Assembly: GCA_958450365.1 (NCBI GenBank)
Contig: CAUEEP010000888.1
Location: forward strand, 381,501 to 445,500
Source of the DNA: Mesorhabditis belari
Lineage: Eukaryota; Nematoda; Chromadorea; Rhabditida; Rhabditidae
Direction: 5' to 3'
Length of the DNA stretch: 64,000 nt
Each line of letters begins with the position of its first letter. Positions within the stretch are counted from its first letter, which is position 1. The translations under genes were made by a program, and so were the position numbers. This document shows, piece by piece, positions 10,894 through 22,800 of this stretch. Under the pieces are notes generated by a model. The model did no database searches and was not told the origin of the DNA. It saw only the letters and a list, made by a program, of their open reading frames with translations.

Positions 10894-12178
10894 TTAGGTT
10901 GTCCGGAAATAAATGAGTGTTTTGTATTGTTTATTATTTGAGTACATTTTTCTCAATAAAGTATGCTCTGTACCTTGTAATGTTATATACCATTAGAAAG
11001 CTGAGTTCGCGCTCTCTTTAACCATGCTTTTAAATTTTGTTAAATATAAAATTTTTTGCGAATTTTAAGCTTCGTCGTTTTAGATGTCCGAAACCAACTT
11101 TCGCCAGATTTTCTTTTATGAGTTCAAACTCGGTCGCAATGCAGCTGAAACGGCTCGTAACATTAACGAAGTTTGGGGCCAAGGCAGTGTCGGCGAGTCA
11201 ACAGTGCGAACTTGGTTTCGAAAATTCCGAGGTGGTGATTTTGATCTCGAAGATCAAGAAGGCCGTGGCCGTCCTGTTGAACTCGATGACGACGAACTGA
11301 AGTCCCTGGTGGAAGCAAATTCACGTACCACTATTCGAGAGCTTGCGGAGGAGCTTGGCGTGGACAAGACGACCATTTCTGACCACTTGAAATTGGAAAG
11401 TCAAAAAAAGCTCGATAAATGGGTGCCGTACGAATTGAACGAAAATCAAAGAAAATCGTCGTTTTGAGGTGTCGTCTGCTCTTCTTCAGCGCAACAAAAA
11501 CGACCCATTTCTCGACCGGATCGTAACGTGTGATGAAAAGTGGATCCTCTACGACAATCGGGGACGTTCCGCTCAGTGGTTGGACGCCGGAGAGGCTCCA
11601 CAACACTTTCCAAAGCCAAATTTGCACCAAAAGAAGGTTATGGTGACTGTTTGGTGGTCCGCAGCTGGTCTCATCCATCACAGCTTTCTGAATCCGGGCG
11701 AAACGATTACGGCAAAGAAGTACTGCCAACAAATCGACGAAATGCACCAGAAATTGCGGTGAATGTGCCCGGTATTGGTCAACAGAAAAGGTCCAATTCT
11801 TCTCCACGACAACGCTCGTCCGCACGCCGCATAACCGACCCTGCAAAAGCTGAACGAACTGAGCTACGAAACTTTGCCCGCCATATTCGCCCGCCATATT
11901 CGCCGGACCTCTCGCCTACCGACTACCACTTTTTCAAGCACCTCGACAACTTTCTCTGGGAGAAATGCTTCAAAACTCAAGACGATGCCAAAAACGCCTT
12001 CGCCGACTTTATCGCCACCAGACTTCTATGCTACCGGCATAAATAAACTTGTATCTCGTTGGCAAGAATGTGTTAATTGTAATGGTTCGTATTTCGCTTA
12101 ATAAAGTTTTGTTTGGATCAAGTTATGGTATTTTAAATATTCAAGTTGAAAACGCTCATTTATTTCCGGACAACCTAA
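10894..12178 (+). mobile_element. mariner element, Hsmar1-like (cecropia-type)
   Basis: It is 1285 bp with terminal inverted repeats TTAGGTTGTCCGGAAATAAA and a TA target duplication on both sides. It carries one decayed transposase gene. It sits between the two direct copies of the NDPK upstream segment. Confidence 0.95.
11084..12101 (+). pseudogene. mariner transposase (frameshifted)
   Basis: The N-terminal helix-turn-helix region is open from 11084 (RQIFFYEFKLGRNAAET, TIRELAEELGVDKTTISDHL). After about 11450 the frame shifts. The catalytic part continues with VTCDEKWILYDN (first Asp), LHDNARPH (second Asp) and YSPDLSPTDYH (third Asp), which is the DD34D pattern. It ends near GINKLVSRWQECVNCNGSYF. 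There are further frame breaks near 11760 and a short tandem duplication near 11880. The wording of these motifs is close to the transposase domain of vertebrate Hsmar1/SETMAR, placing it in that mariner subfamily. Not active as read. Confidence 0.93.
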
Positions 12179-12189
12179 TACAAAACTTT

Positions 12190-12690
12190 TCATTTTTCTC
12201 GAAAAAAAAACTTTTCTTTTCTGTTTACACAAGGTTTTATTGAGAGAAAAGTTTCCTAAAAAAAGAAAATTTTCCTAAAAACGTGATATACTCAGCGAAT
12301 GATGCGATGAAATGTTTTTTTTTGGCTCCTTTTGATTGACCTTGATGGTTTCGTCAACGGTTTTATTTGTCAACAATATTTGTTAAGGCAATCAAATTTT
12401 TGAAAAGCCAGAGAACTGGAGACCGAAAAATACATATTCTTGTAGATTTTCATAAATTTAATTTGTGTTATGAATGAGAAAGAAGTTTTGTACCACTTTT
12501 CGAGTTCAGCAAAAGTATGAGCGCTAAAAAGACTTGTAGAATCCGAAATAACTCATTTAATGAATAGTTAAAGAAGAAACTAATGTTATATTTCGTTGTT
12601 AAGCAAAAATTTACACAATTCTTTGCAAGACAAGAACAAGATCTTTTCGTAAACCCATTTCCTTTCCATAAATCAATCTTTCCGTAAACC
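12190..12690. repeat. second copy of the NDPK upstream segment
   Basis: It is a direct, diverged repeat of 10384-10870, starting at the equivalent of the NDPK start codon. Beyond it, 12778-12891 is a short ORF with a hydrophobic start (MLFLLLFLFLDQVLMIFGVV) that could be a signal-peptide exon, but I could not extend it. 12900-13390 shows nothing except a short CTCTACA-rich patch (13225-13275). Confidence 0.75.
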
Positions 12691-13390
12691 TGAATCGTGC
12701 TCATTTATCAGCAGAGGGCGTCTTTGATAGAAAGATTTGTCATTTGCATATCTCATCGCATATCTAATCGCAAAACAATGCTCTTTCTTTTGCTATTTTT
12801 GTTTCTCGACCAAGTTTTGATGATTTTCGGTGTTGTTCCGCTGAGGATCCCACACGGCCTCTCGGAATCGGTTCGTTATCGTCTAAGTTAACGTTTTGTA
12901 GATGTAAATCTTTTCAAATATGAAAAATTTTCATTTTCCGCACCTATCTTTCCTTGGAAAACCATTAAAAATCATCGAAACTAGCATTCAAGAGAGCTTT
13001 ATAGTCTCGAGTTGAATCTGAGGATGACATGAGCAATCGTCGATCAGCAACAGAATCTTCTTTTTTGCCCAGTTTGTGATCCCAGCTTCTGAGAAACTTA
13101 ACGACCACAAATAATTGAATATGTGCTGTCATGTGCTTATATTACACGAAACCATATTTATGCAACGTTCTTTTTTTTGAACTTTTTTCATCGGCTTAAG
13201 TTGAGCACATCGAAAACACTCTACAGTGACACTCTACACTCTACTCTACCGTATCTACACTCTGATACACTCTGATCACATATTCACAAGACAAAATATC
13301 TAACACAGCAAGCAAATGAACTAAATAAAAAGTCAAACTAGTCAGCAAAACTCATGTCAAATGATCAAAGAAATAAAATGTCTGAAAACT

Positions 13391-13660
13391 TTAGGCAGGT
13401 ATTGGAGTTTGAATGTTCTCGAATTCTTCTTTTTCCTTTTCTTTTAACGACGCCGCGCTGAAGATCGGGATCCATCGCCGTCTGAAGTGTTTAAATTGAA
13501 TGGATACTCTCCACAAAATATTTGGACTCGAAAACACAAACCCATTTGCATTCCAATTGAGCTTTAACAAAATATCCACATCGTCCTTCCCATTCGTGAC
13601 TCGAATCTTGAAGTAGGGCCATTCAGCAGCATATTTTTGTTTTCTCTAAAACAAGTTTTT
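13391..13660 (-). pseudogene. gene fragment with inverted paralogous copy at 57.8-58.1 kb
   Basis: On the minus strand this matches, at nucleotide level, the plus-strand segment 57805-58110. Both contain GCAAATGGGTTTGTGTT and CATTCAATTTAAACACTTCA. The two copies are open in different frames (one gives NANGFVFSSPNILW, another KAQFECKWVCV). Each is interrupted in the frame the other uses, so both look like decayed exons of the same unknown gene. Confidence 0.55.
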
Positions 13661-13690
13661 TTCTTTGAATTTTTAATGATTTTGAAAGCA

Positions 13691-15172
13691 TTAATTGTTT
13701 TGTTTTTCATATTCTGGTGCTTCTAGCATTTTCCATACCATCTTCTTCAACCACATGGCAGCACGAGGAGGGCGAAAAGTGATTGCTATCGGCTCTCCCT
13801 CTTCGTTGATGGGGAACGCTTCCTGGAATGATTCGGTGCCTGATTAAGCCTTATAAGGAATTCTATACTATACCTGTGCACCCCATTCCCTCATAAAAAA
13901 GTTCCTAATATCTGTTTTAAGGTGCGACTTACCTTTTCCGGATTGAGCTCATAGTCTCTCAAAACGGCCATCCGGACTCCCTTTTTGAGTGGGGCTCGTT
14001 TGACGAAACGCGCCACGAGGCTCTCGCCGGCCACGGGAACCAGGTCGAACATCAACAAACTTTGATCAGAACGGATATCTAAAAACCGCTTGCAGCCGAG
14101 ATGTTATTCGAAAATGAAAGAGACTTACTAACAGCCCGCAGGGATTCATTGATGAACTGATCCTTGAATAGTTTGCAGTTTCCATTTTTGAAGTGAAAAC
14201 CACCGAAGAATGGACGTCGATCGACGAAACGCGGAAGCCAATGGGCTCTAAAACCACGGTTGCAAATTAGACTTTTCAAACTTCTATTACCTCGTTTTAT
14301 TCCATTCGAACACGAGCCAAATCGTCTGCGACTTGATCTCGAACTCAATCAGGGGGTAGCACCCTTTGTCGTAGCGCTGAAAGTACAGCGTCTTCCTTAC
14401 GATTAATACGTAGACCCTACTAAATAAGTCGTAACTGAATGACTATTCGACGTCTTAAGAATCTTGGAAACTATGAATATTCATTCAAAAATGAAATCAA
14501 CTTACTTTAGAGCATGCTCCAAAGAACCCCATGGCCTTCTTGTGCCCAAATCCGATAGTCACGAGCCCGGTGATGGAGAACGTGTGGGAAGACTAAAAAT
14601 TCTTCAGATAAGGATGCGACATACAATACAAAACTACCCTACGGCCGTTGATGTTGATTCCTGGAGCTTCCCACTTTACAGGTTTGATCCGCACTTTTGC
14701 TCCTTGTAGATCCAAAGTTTCAAAGAAGAATTTTTTTCCCACAAATTGCAGATCTGAAATAAAGGCTCCCAGTTAGTTTTTGATGGTTTTAACAAACTTT
14801 TGAATTCAAAGTCTTTTTCATCTTTGCATTGGTCAAACCGGTCATCGAGCTTCATCCTAAGGCGAGTAGGTGTGTTGGTGTGTTGTGGTGCATTCTTGTT
14901 TTTAATTTTGGGTTCGGCAAGGATACTCCTCGAAGATGCAGTGCTGACTTGAAGTTTCTTCTCGAACTCCTCGCCGAGGGCATCGCATTCATCGCCACTA
15001 CTTTTGTCTCTATCAACCTAAAAATTTTCTTGAAAACGAAAGCACATTGCTTACAGTAAGAGCTATCAAAACGTATATTACTTTCTATGAAGGTTAATCC
15101 TTCAAGTACCTCTCTTTTCGCCTTTGGATGATATCTTCCGAGATCGAACTTCTTGTTTCCTTTGATAAACAT
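13691..15172 (-). CDS. hypothetical protein, complete 8-exon gene of unknown family
   Basis: Eight minus-strand exons join in consistent phase: 15110-15172, 14798-15017, 14638-14753, 14506-14592, 14291-14376, 14129-14247, 13933-14078 and 13691-13822 (969 nt, 322 aa). A TTTTTCAG sits 8 nt before the ATG, as expected for a trans-splice acceptor. Order of content: a basic start (KGNKKFDLGRYHPKAKRE), an acidic then Lys/Pro-rich linker, then a folded-looking region rich in aromatic beta-type segments (FVGKKFFFETLDLQGAKVRI, HTFSITGLVTIGFGHKK, CYPLIEFEIKSQTIWLVFEW, HWLPRFVDRRPFFGGFHF), and a basic helical tail (RAAMWLKKMVWKML). There is no signal peptide or membrane segment. I do not recognise the family. 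The clean phase agreement over seven introns argues strongly that it is a real gene. Confidence 0.8.
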
Positions 15173-15359
15173 CTTGACTTCTGAAAAATTAAGGAATTTC
15201 GAAAATCAAATTACGAAAAGGAAAACTACAATAAAGAATAAGCAGAAATTCGTTACTAGAGTTTTTAAATGTTTCGAAATTGATAAGTGATAAGGCTGAT
15301 AGCTGCGATGAACCCATTACGTAAATGAGCCCATTTATAACTTTAATTAACCTCGCATA

Positions 15360-15515
15360 AGCCTTTTTCCCTCTCTCAGTCTTCTTTCTTCTATTTTAGC
15401 TCCCGTGAGGCATGACTTATGCCAGGAAAATGGAGGCCTGCAAGCTTATCTAGCCTTTTTTCACTCTCCCAGTCTTCTTTCTTCTAGTTTATCTCCCGTG
15501 AGGCATGAATTCCCT
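15360..15515 (+). repeat. imperfect direct duplication
   Basis: The unit CTCAGTCTTCTTTCTTCTA followed by CTCCCGTGAGGCATGA occurs at about 15375-15415 and again at about 15465-15510. The remainder of 15173-16060 shows no gene. Confidence 0.7.
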
Positions 15516-16059
15516 TCACAAACGCTGGCCACAGTGTAGCGTAATGAAGCCAATGTGTGAAGAAATAGTTGCCCGACACATTGAAAACAGTTCTCACGTG
15601 ATCCCTTAATTGCGGGCCTATTAAAAGAAATTCATAGACAAAGATTTGTCAAGATGCTATAACGCTGATCCCATTTCTCAGTGTAGCACACCGAAATCAA
15701 TTCGTTAAATGGATTGGGGGAACTTTTCAAAGTATAGAGCTAGTCAAGAACACAATGGCTGAGCAGTTTTAGAGGCCGGGAAAAGTTTCTCTTTTAAAGG
15801 TTTTAATTTTCAACCCAGATAAAGACCAATAACTGCTAACAATTTTAAAGCTCGTGTAAGCTGATTTCTTCCGCGGCTTAAGACAACGACTGACTTTCCC
15901 ACAAGGGAAGTCTGACTCACCTTTAAGAAATAACGCACTTTGTTACGGGAAGGCGTCTGCTAGGATTTTTCTCAAGTTTTGAAAATATGAGCATAAGCTT
16001 TGCAGAAAAAACAACGGTGTAGCCAGTTTGGCAAGCAGAATGCAAATTGTCATCCTTTA

Positions 16060-16560
16060 ACGTTTTATACTCAAACGGTCCTTTTTAGATACTGTGTTTT
16101 ACAGTCAATACAGCTTCCAGGATGGAGAGCAACGGGAACCATGAGTACAAGTGATCTGGCTTATTTATGCAAAGATTTTTAGCCGGCAAACTTCACACTG
16201 TCCGTTGTGTCGTTTTTGTGTCGAATTAGCAGCTACGATATCGAGTCTAGAGGAGAAGTGACATCAAAGTGAGTGAGAGGAGGGTAAAGAAGAGTCTTCG
16301 TTTCTCTGTTGGCTTAGCTTAATTTAGCGAACTTCATGAGCCCAATTTTCCTGATCTTAATTGCTGTATTCAAAGAATACACTATTGTAAAGTTATACAA
16401 CTCGATTGTTTTAGGGTAAAGGAGTGATGGAAACGTATTGGTTGAATAGCCGGCCGTCTGAAATGAGAATCAAGAGTGAATCGCCTCGTTTGACCTCAAG
16501 AAACTCTGATCTTTGACGTGGTTTTGGGTGCTGTTGAAATGTTGAAGTTTATAAATGATT
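16060..16560 (+). pseudogene. guanylyl cyclase 3' fragment
   Basis: It is a diverged copy of cyclase exons 1425-1483, 1526-1617 and the start of 1742-1912, with their introns. The first exon has lost the bases coding for the FGD of the cyclase motif (ATACTGTGTTTTACAGTC). The second has deletions, and the C-terminal exon stops early. The 3' half (about 16310 onward) is shared with the outer end of the right arm (about 49240-49515, reversed). Confidence 0.88.
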
Positions 16561-16897
16561 AGCTTGGTTTGGTTTTCACCGTTTGTACTTGAATAAAGAT
16601 ACCGTAAATGCTGTGTTAGAATGACACCCTCTAATAGAATGACATCCCCCTGGACTGATAATATAAGTGATCATCATTGTCTAGATACGCTATAATGGGT
16701 TTTCATGTTAATACATTTTGAATTAAAAATATTAAAAAGAATTGTTTTATATATGTAAAGGCTTTCTGATTTGATTTGATGAAAAGGTTGAAAATCTGAA
16801 AGAAAGAAAGCAAGATTAATGCTTAAATATTTATTACAATAATGTAATCTAAAAGTAGAAAGGGCAAAGCAATGAAGGATCATTTGAAAACACTCAG

Positions 16898-19800
16898 TCA
16901 GATCACATTGTCCTCATCTTTTGTCGTTTCTTCTTCGTGATAATAGTTTTTACTGAAATCATCAATGTGCAAAATCTTTTTTTGTCAAAAATTGACCTGA
17001 AATGCAAATATCCATATCGTGTGGAATTGGCTTCCATTTGCCGATAAAATTCACGTTTTATTCCCGAGAATTCCGGTCGTTTCATCGGCTCTTCTGACCA
17101 GCATTCTTCAATAATCTTTTTACTGAAACTTAAATAAAACTAAATTCACATTTAACAAAAACAAACATCCAATCTGGAGTCGACTCGGGTATTTCCAAAC
17201 GATTTCCATTTCTCAAAAATGGAAGAATTTCTTGATGAGAAAATGATTCGAATGGAGATTTCCCAAAAGAATACATTTCCCACAAAACAACGCCGAATGA
17301 CCAACTGAAAAAAGAAAGAAAATGGTTTAAGGAAAAAAGAATTCAAATTCAACTTCTGAATTGAACTCGATTTCAAATTGAGGTCAGATTGAGATGATGG
17401 GTCTGGGTTGGAAAGCACCCATCTCCTTGTCTACTGGCCATTTTGAGTTCAACCACTGAACTACTGGCAAGAACATCCATCTTGGGGGAAAAAAGAATAA
17501 TTCTCAAAGAAAAAAAGAGTGACTTGACTAAAGAAATGTATATGGAAGGATTTGAGTTGTGTAGAGGTCGGCGAATCGAGGCACCCATCTTCTTGCTTTC
17601 AGGGCTTTTTGATTAAACTGTCCTGCTGGAGGGCTTTATATTTGTATACTTTGATGACTACTTCTAACTGATATTTGCAGAGAAAACATAAAACTGATCC
17701 CTATTCTGTGCTCCTTCATCATTACCAAGTCTTTAGGTGCGTAGTGCGGAATAAAAGCAGAAAAAACAAAGTTCCATTTGTTAACAAGGAGTGAACTCGA
17801 AAAGTGCAAGCTATTTTAGTAGTTACCATATTTACTCTATTAGTACTGTGCAGTACTATTTTTTCGTGACGGCTCGGACCGCAATATTCTTAGAGGGGCA
17901 GCACTATTAAAGGTGCAGTACTAATAGAGTAAGTACGGTATTTCAATTCCACTTACACATCACTTTTCTCAGAGAATCTCCCCCATTCTATCGATTCGGG
18001 AGCCATCCATTTTAGGGGTAATTTCCCCTCTTTTGATTCATATTCTTCTTCTGCTTTAGCATAACAACAAAGGCCAAAATCGGATAACTAAAAGTGTAAA
18101 ATACTCTATTAAATAATGAATTTGAAATTACCTTAACCATTTTTCTTTTTGTTACCAAAACATTTCTCGCAGCGACATCTCGATGAATGATTTTCTTTCC
18201 GGACAAAAAGGCCTAGAAAATAAAAATTAAGAACAAATTCATTCTGAAAGCATCAGAAAGTGATTTCATGAAAAGCATTATAGGTTGCAAAAATATCTCT
18301 TTCAAAACTCACCAAAGCGTCACTCAATTGCCATCCAATAGGCACAAAATCGTCGAGTTCCAGAGAACCTTCCTGAAAAATTTCCAATTACATAAAGAAT
18401 AGATGTGAGCGCCGCTAGCTAAATTCTCAGTCCAGTCAATGAGCTATATTTTCACTGATTCAATCCACTGGATGTAGCAAATCTACTGGAATGCCTTGAG
18501 TGACTATAAATAGCTTGTCTGGCATTTTCATATTTGTTCTACACTGCAACGCAGCTCACTAAACCTCAGTCCAGTCAGTCAGGCCTTGAGCTGAATTTTC
18601 GCTGAACTGAATCACAATTCAGTCCATTCAATGAACTGAACTGAACCATCCTGAGCCAGCAGATGTACTGAATCTATTGGAATGACTGGACCGGGCTGAC
18701 TACGAGTCGCAAGTCTAGTATTTTCATGTTTATTCAACTAGTGTCTTACCTTTACTGATTCATCTGATATTTTCCCTTCTTCTTTTGGCTTTTCTTTCTT
18801 CATTTTCCAAATGAGACCCAATAAATCGCCGAATTCACAAAGTTCAGTGACAATCAGGGAAAATGATGGATTGGTTGAACAGGCCAGAAGTGATAGAATG
18901 TGTGGGTGATATTCGAGTCGTTTCATAAAATCGATTTCCAGTAAAAATGATCGCCTGAATTTAGTTTTTGATGTTAAACTAGTTAGCTTTTTCACAAACT
19001 TTTCAGCTTTTGTCGCATTTTCATGAGCCACTTTCACGGCCACATCATTTCCGTCATTTGAAAGGAAAAATGAGAGCTTAAAGACACGTAAATTGTTAGA
19101 TAAATGAATACTTATATCGTTTACAGTTTATTTTTACTTGTAATGATGGATTTATTGTTGCCACTGGTGGGATTCCTTTCAAATATCCTTTATGGACAAT
19201 TGCATAAGCTCCAGCGCCCAAAGTTTCATCGAAAATCTTTAAATTTGCGGACGAAACTTCCCATTTGTCAACAAATCTAAAGTTTTTTTTGTTTTGTTGA
19301 TTTCAGCCAAGACGACAGCCAGAATGCATCAAACAAATTGTGCCTTGTTAACTTAAGATCACGAAAAACGATTCTAAATCATGCTTATAGGCTCAAAACT
19401 GGACACGAAACTAAAAGCTTGAGGACTGCAAAATCGATCTGAGCTAGAGTGTGCTCCTCGCGGTTAAACAATTAACAAAATAAATTGGCATGACTGTTTT
19501 TCTAGTCGATTAATGGTCGGTTGAAGCGACGGTTAAACAAATTGATTTTTGCAAATGTTTTCGAATACACATTGCTACAAGAATTTTTATGATTCATGCT
19601 TTTTTTATTTTAACTTTGTTCTTTATCAAATAAAAATATTTAAATTTGCCCACGAAACTTCCCATTTGTCAATAAATCTAAAAGCACATAATTATTGATA
19701 CAAAACAGAGCCGAATTCAACGGAAAAGTCGAAAATTTATGTGAGAAAGTGGGAATTTCCTTTAACCATTAAACACTTACGTTTTCTTCGTCGAAAGTCC

Positions 19801-22800
19801 TCTCAACATAGCATTTTTAAGGAAACGATTCTCAATTTTTGGTATATAATTTAAAATTTTACAAATCATTTGCTACCGAATTGAACACTTGCTCGATTTT
19901 CTCAGCAAACGGATTTTTCTGCGATAAAAGGAAACGAATGAATAATCTGAAAATCCAACATTTTCAGATTTCCTTTTGGATAAGGCTTCAAAACGAAAAA
20001 ACCTTTTAATTTTATGTACTTATTTGATGTATGTATCTTACTAAGTGCTCACCGTGAATTCATTCCAAAAACACAGAAAATAACTAAAACAACGAGACAA
20101 ACGAATGGCACCGATACGGCCACAATCAAAACCCAAGATTTCCTTCTGGATTTTGTTGTCCCATCATCATTTATCGATTTCTCAACATTATCGATGTGTA
20201 TCCACAGAAGAGCTCCAGCATTTTCGTGTACCTTATCTGGATTCCAGTTCACACTCATTTTGGTCACTTTTTCATAAGTGAAATTTATAGAAAGTGAATA
20301 ATTGTCAGAAGGTTTCCAACTAAAGATTATTGGTGAATCTTTGAAATAAAAAAGTGATTTCACGTTGTGTTCGGTAGGGTTTCATTTTGGAAACTCTGAA
20401 AATCGATTGAAATAATTCCACCATTTAGAGAAACAATTTCGATACGAATATGCCCAGATCTGAAATGCCAAAATAATCAAATTTATCTTTTCAACCAACC
20501 ACAGCCTAAATTGTGAGTCAAAATGCGATTGAAATCAAAAGATTGCGAGGAATCAAGATATCCCGGAGAATCGATCATTACAATGCCCTCTTGACAGACG
20601 TTTTGTTCGATAACTCGTTCTAAAATCGAGAAAGATCTTTGGGCTGTAGATGTCTCAATGTAAGATTAGTGAAAGCGATAGTTTTCTAATGTGAGGAAAA
20701 GGGGAGATAGTTCATTGCCCGGTCTCCTCTACAGTGTCATCGTCTCGACTAATGCACTTTCTAAAAGTCATCTATTTTCCAAAACTAGCCAAATTAATAA
20801 TACTCATTCAAATCAATTGTATTGCATTGTTCCATGAAATGAATCAAAAATTCGGTTATTGTATGTATTTTCGTGACTTGATCATTACAATGCCCTCTTG
20901 ACAGACGTTTCGTTCGATAACTCGTTCTAAAATTATTGAAGATCTTTGGGAGCCTTTGCTGTCCTTTGGCCAACTGCCCTTTGATGGGTTCATACTGGAA
21001 CTAGCAAAAATTTAGCGGTGCAGGGATTCGAACCCGAGTCTGCTGGATTACCGGTCGAATCTGGAAGATTTTGCCTCAAACTCTCGATATTTTCCGGTTA
21101 TCTCTCCCAAATTCAGCGTCTTTTTGTAGTTGTTATGCCATTTTCCGCAATAAATGCAAATTTTGACTCTTAGCAAAGTTGTCTTTTGAAGAGAGCGTTA
21201 GTCGAGAGAAACGCATTCTCGTGACCAGAAGCAATTAAGATTCCTCCCCATATTCATTGTCTTCTTCATTCTAAATGCCGAAATCTCTCCCCAATCCGAT
21301 CCCCACATTCTACTCTCGAAATAGGATCCAGATTTGCTTTTATACTTCATTTTTTCTTTGAAAAGTTTCATTACGATTTTTCACACTGAATTCTGTGGAT
21401 GAAATGACAATTGTTGGCGAACATCCGGCAGGAATAAATAAACTGTAAATTCGATTTTCGAGATATTGTTCAATGAATGGATGATTTTCGCTGAAAAAAG
21501 TAATATTAAAAATATAAAACTTTTGAAGAAACGAACTAAAAAGTGAACAGAAAACGACTGCTTTCATTTGTTTCGGTTGTCGATTGTGGGGACGAAATGA
21601 AAAGATCATATTTACATTCGATTCCATTGCTTTCGTTTGACTGAAACTTGGCAAAATTATATGATTATTTGGATAAAAAATGGAAAATATAATAAAAACA
21701 CAAACAGATTGTAATTTCTCGAAAATGTGTACAACATCTTCTTCTTCTCGAAACGCCAAAACGACCCAAATCTCTTTTTCGGAAACGTCAATTGTCACTT
21801 CGGGCAATCCATTTGGAAGAGCTTTATAGATTGTTGTGTTTTCTGAAAATGATTAGTGTTTTCAAAGTAATAATCAATTATATTCTGTTTCTACCTTCAA
21901 GAAATCTATCAGCTTTGATCAGAAAAGCCGCATTTTTGGCGAGTTCTTGATCTTCCCCTCTTTCCAGAACATTCCAATACAACCAAAACTTTGAATTTGT
22001 CCAATTTTTTGTCAATTCCACTTGGCAACTAATAACAGAGGAAGAAGAATTGATCGAGAAAGAGGAAAAACTAAAATATTGTTTATTTATTACCTTCTTT
22101 AGTTGATTTTAAAGATAACCTGATCTCACATTCATCCCATTCAATTGCTTTGTTTAATCCATTTGAAAATGGGACTCCAACTGATGTCAAGCAATTCTAA
22201 ACTTTAAATAAAATACCTTTTTACAAAATTCTACAAACCATTTCACTATCCGAACAATAAAAAGCAAATTCGAGCGATATCCGACAATCGGCACATTTCT
22301 CGAAACAAATCGAACCCGGCGTGGGCATAGCTAAACGTCATTTGTTACAGCCCTCAATAAAATTGAATCTTTAGAATATTCTGCCTTAAATCATAATCGT
22401 ATACTAAAAATAGGCATAGCTAAGCGTCATTTGTTATTTTTACAAGTAAAATCGAGTTCTTGACATCTGAATGTATGCACTTTTAGTTGGTTTATAGCTT
22501 CTAAACTATGTAGACAAAAACGTGTCTCAATGTGGATGTGAATGAGTGGATTGTGAGTGTATAGAATCTTTTGCAAAGTACAATCTACTGGGTTGGTGGA
22601 TTGAAAACTGCGGGCTATTGTCATATGTCACAGTTTGAATACTTTCTTCAAAAGAAACCCATTTTGGTGTCAATGGAAAACTTGTAGAGAATCAAAAATA
22701 AAGCTTATATCCAAATTTTCAGAATGATTCAAAAACTGGTTTTCAAGAAATGCGAAATTTACAAATTTTTGACAAAACTTGCATTTTAAGCTAAACTACT

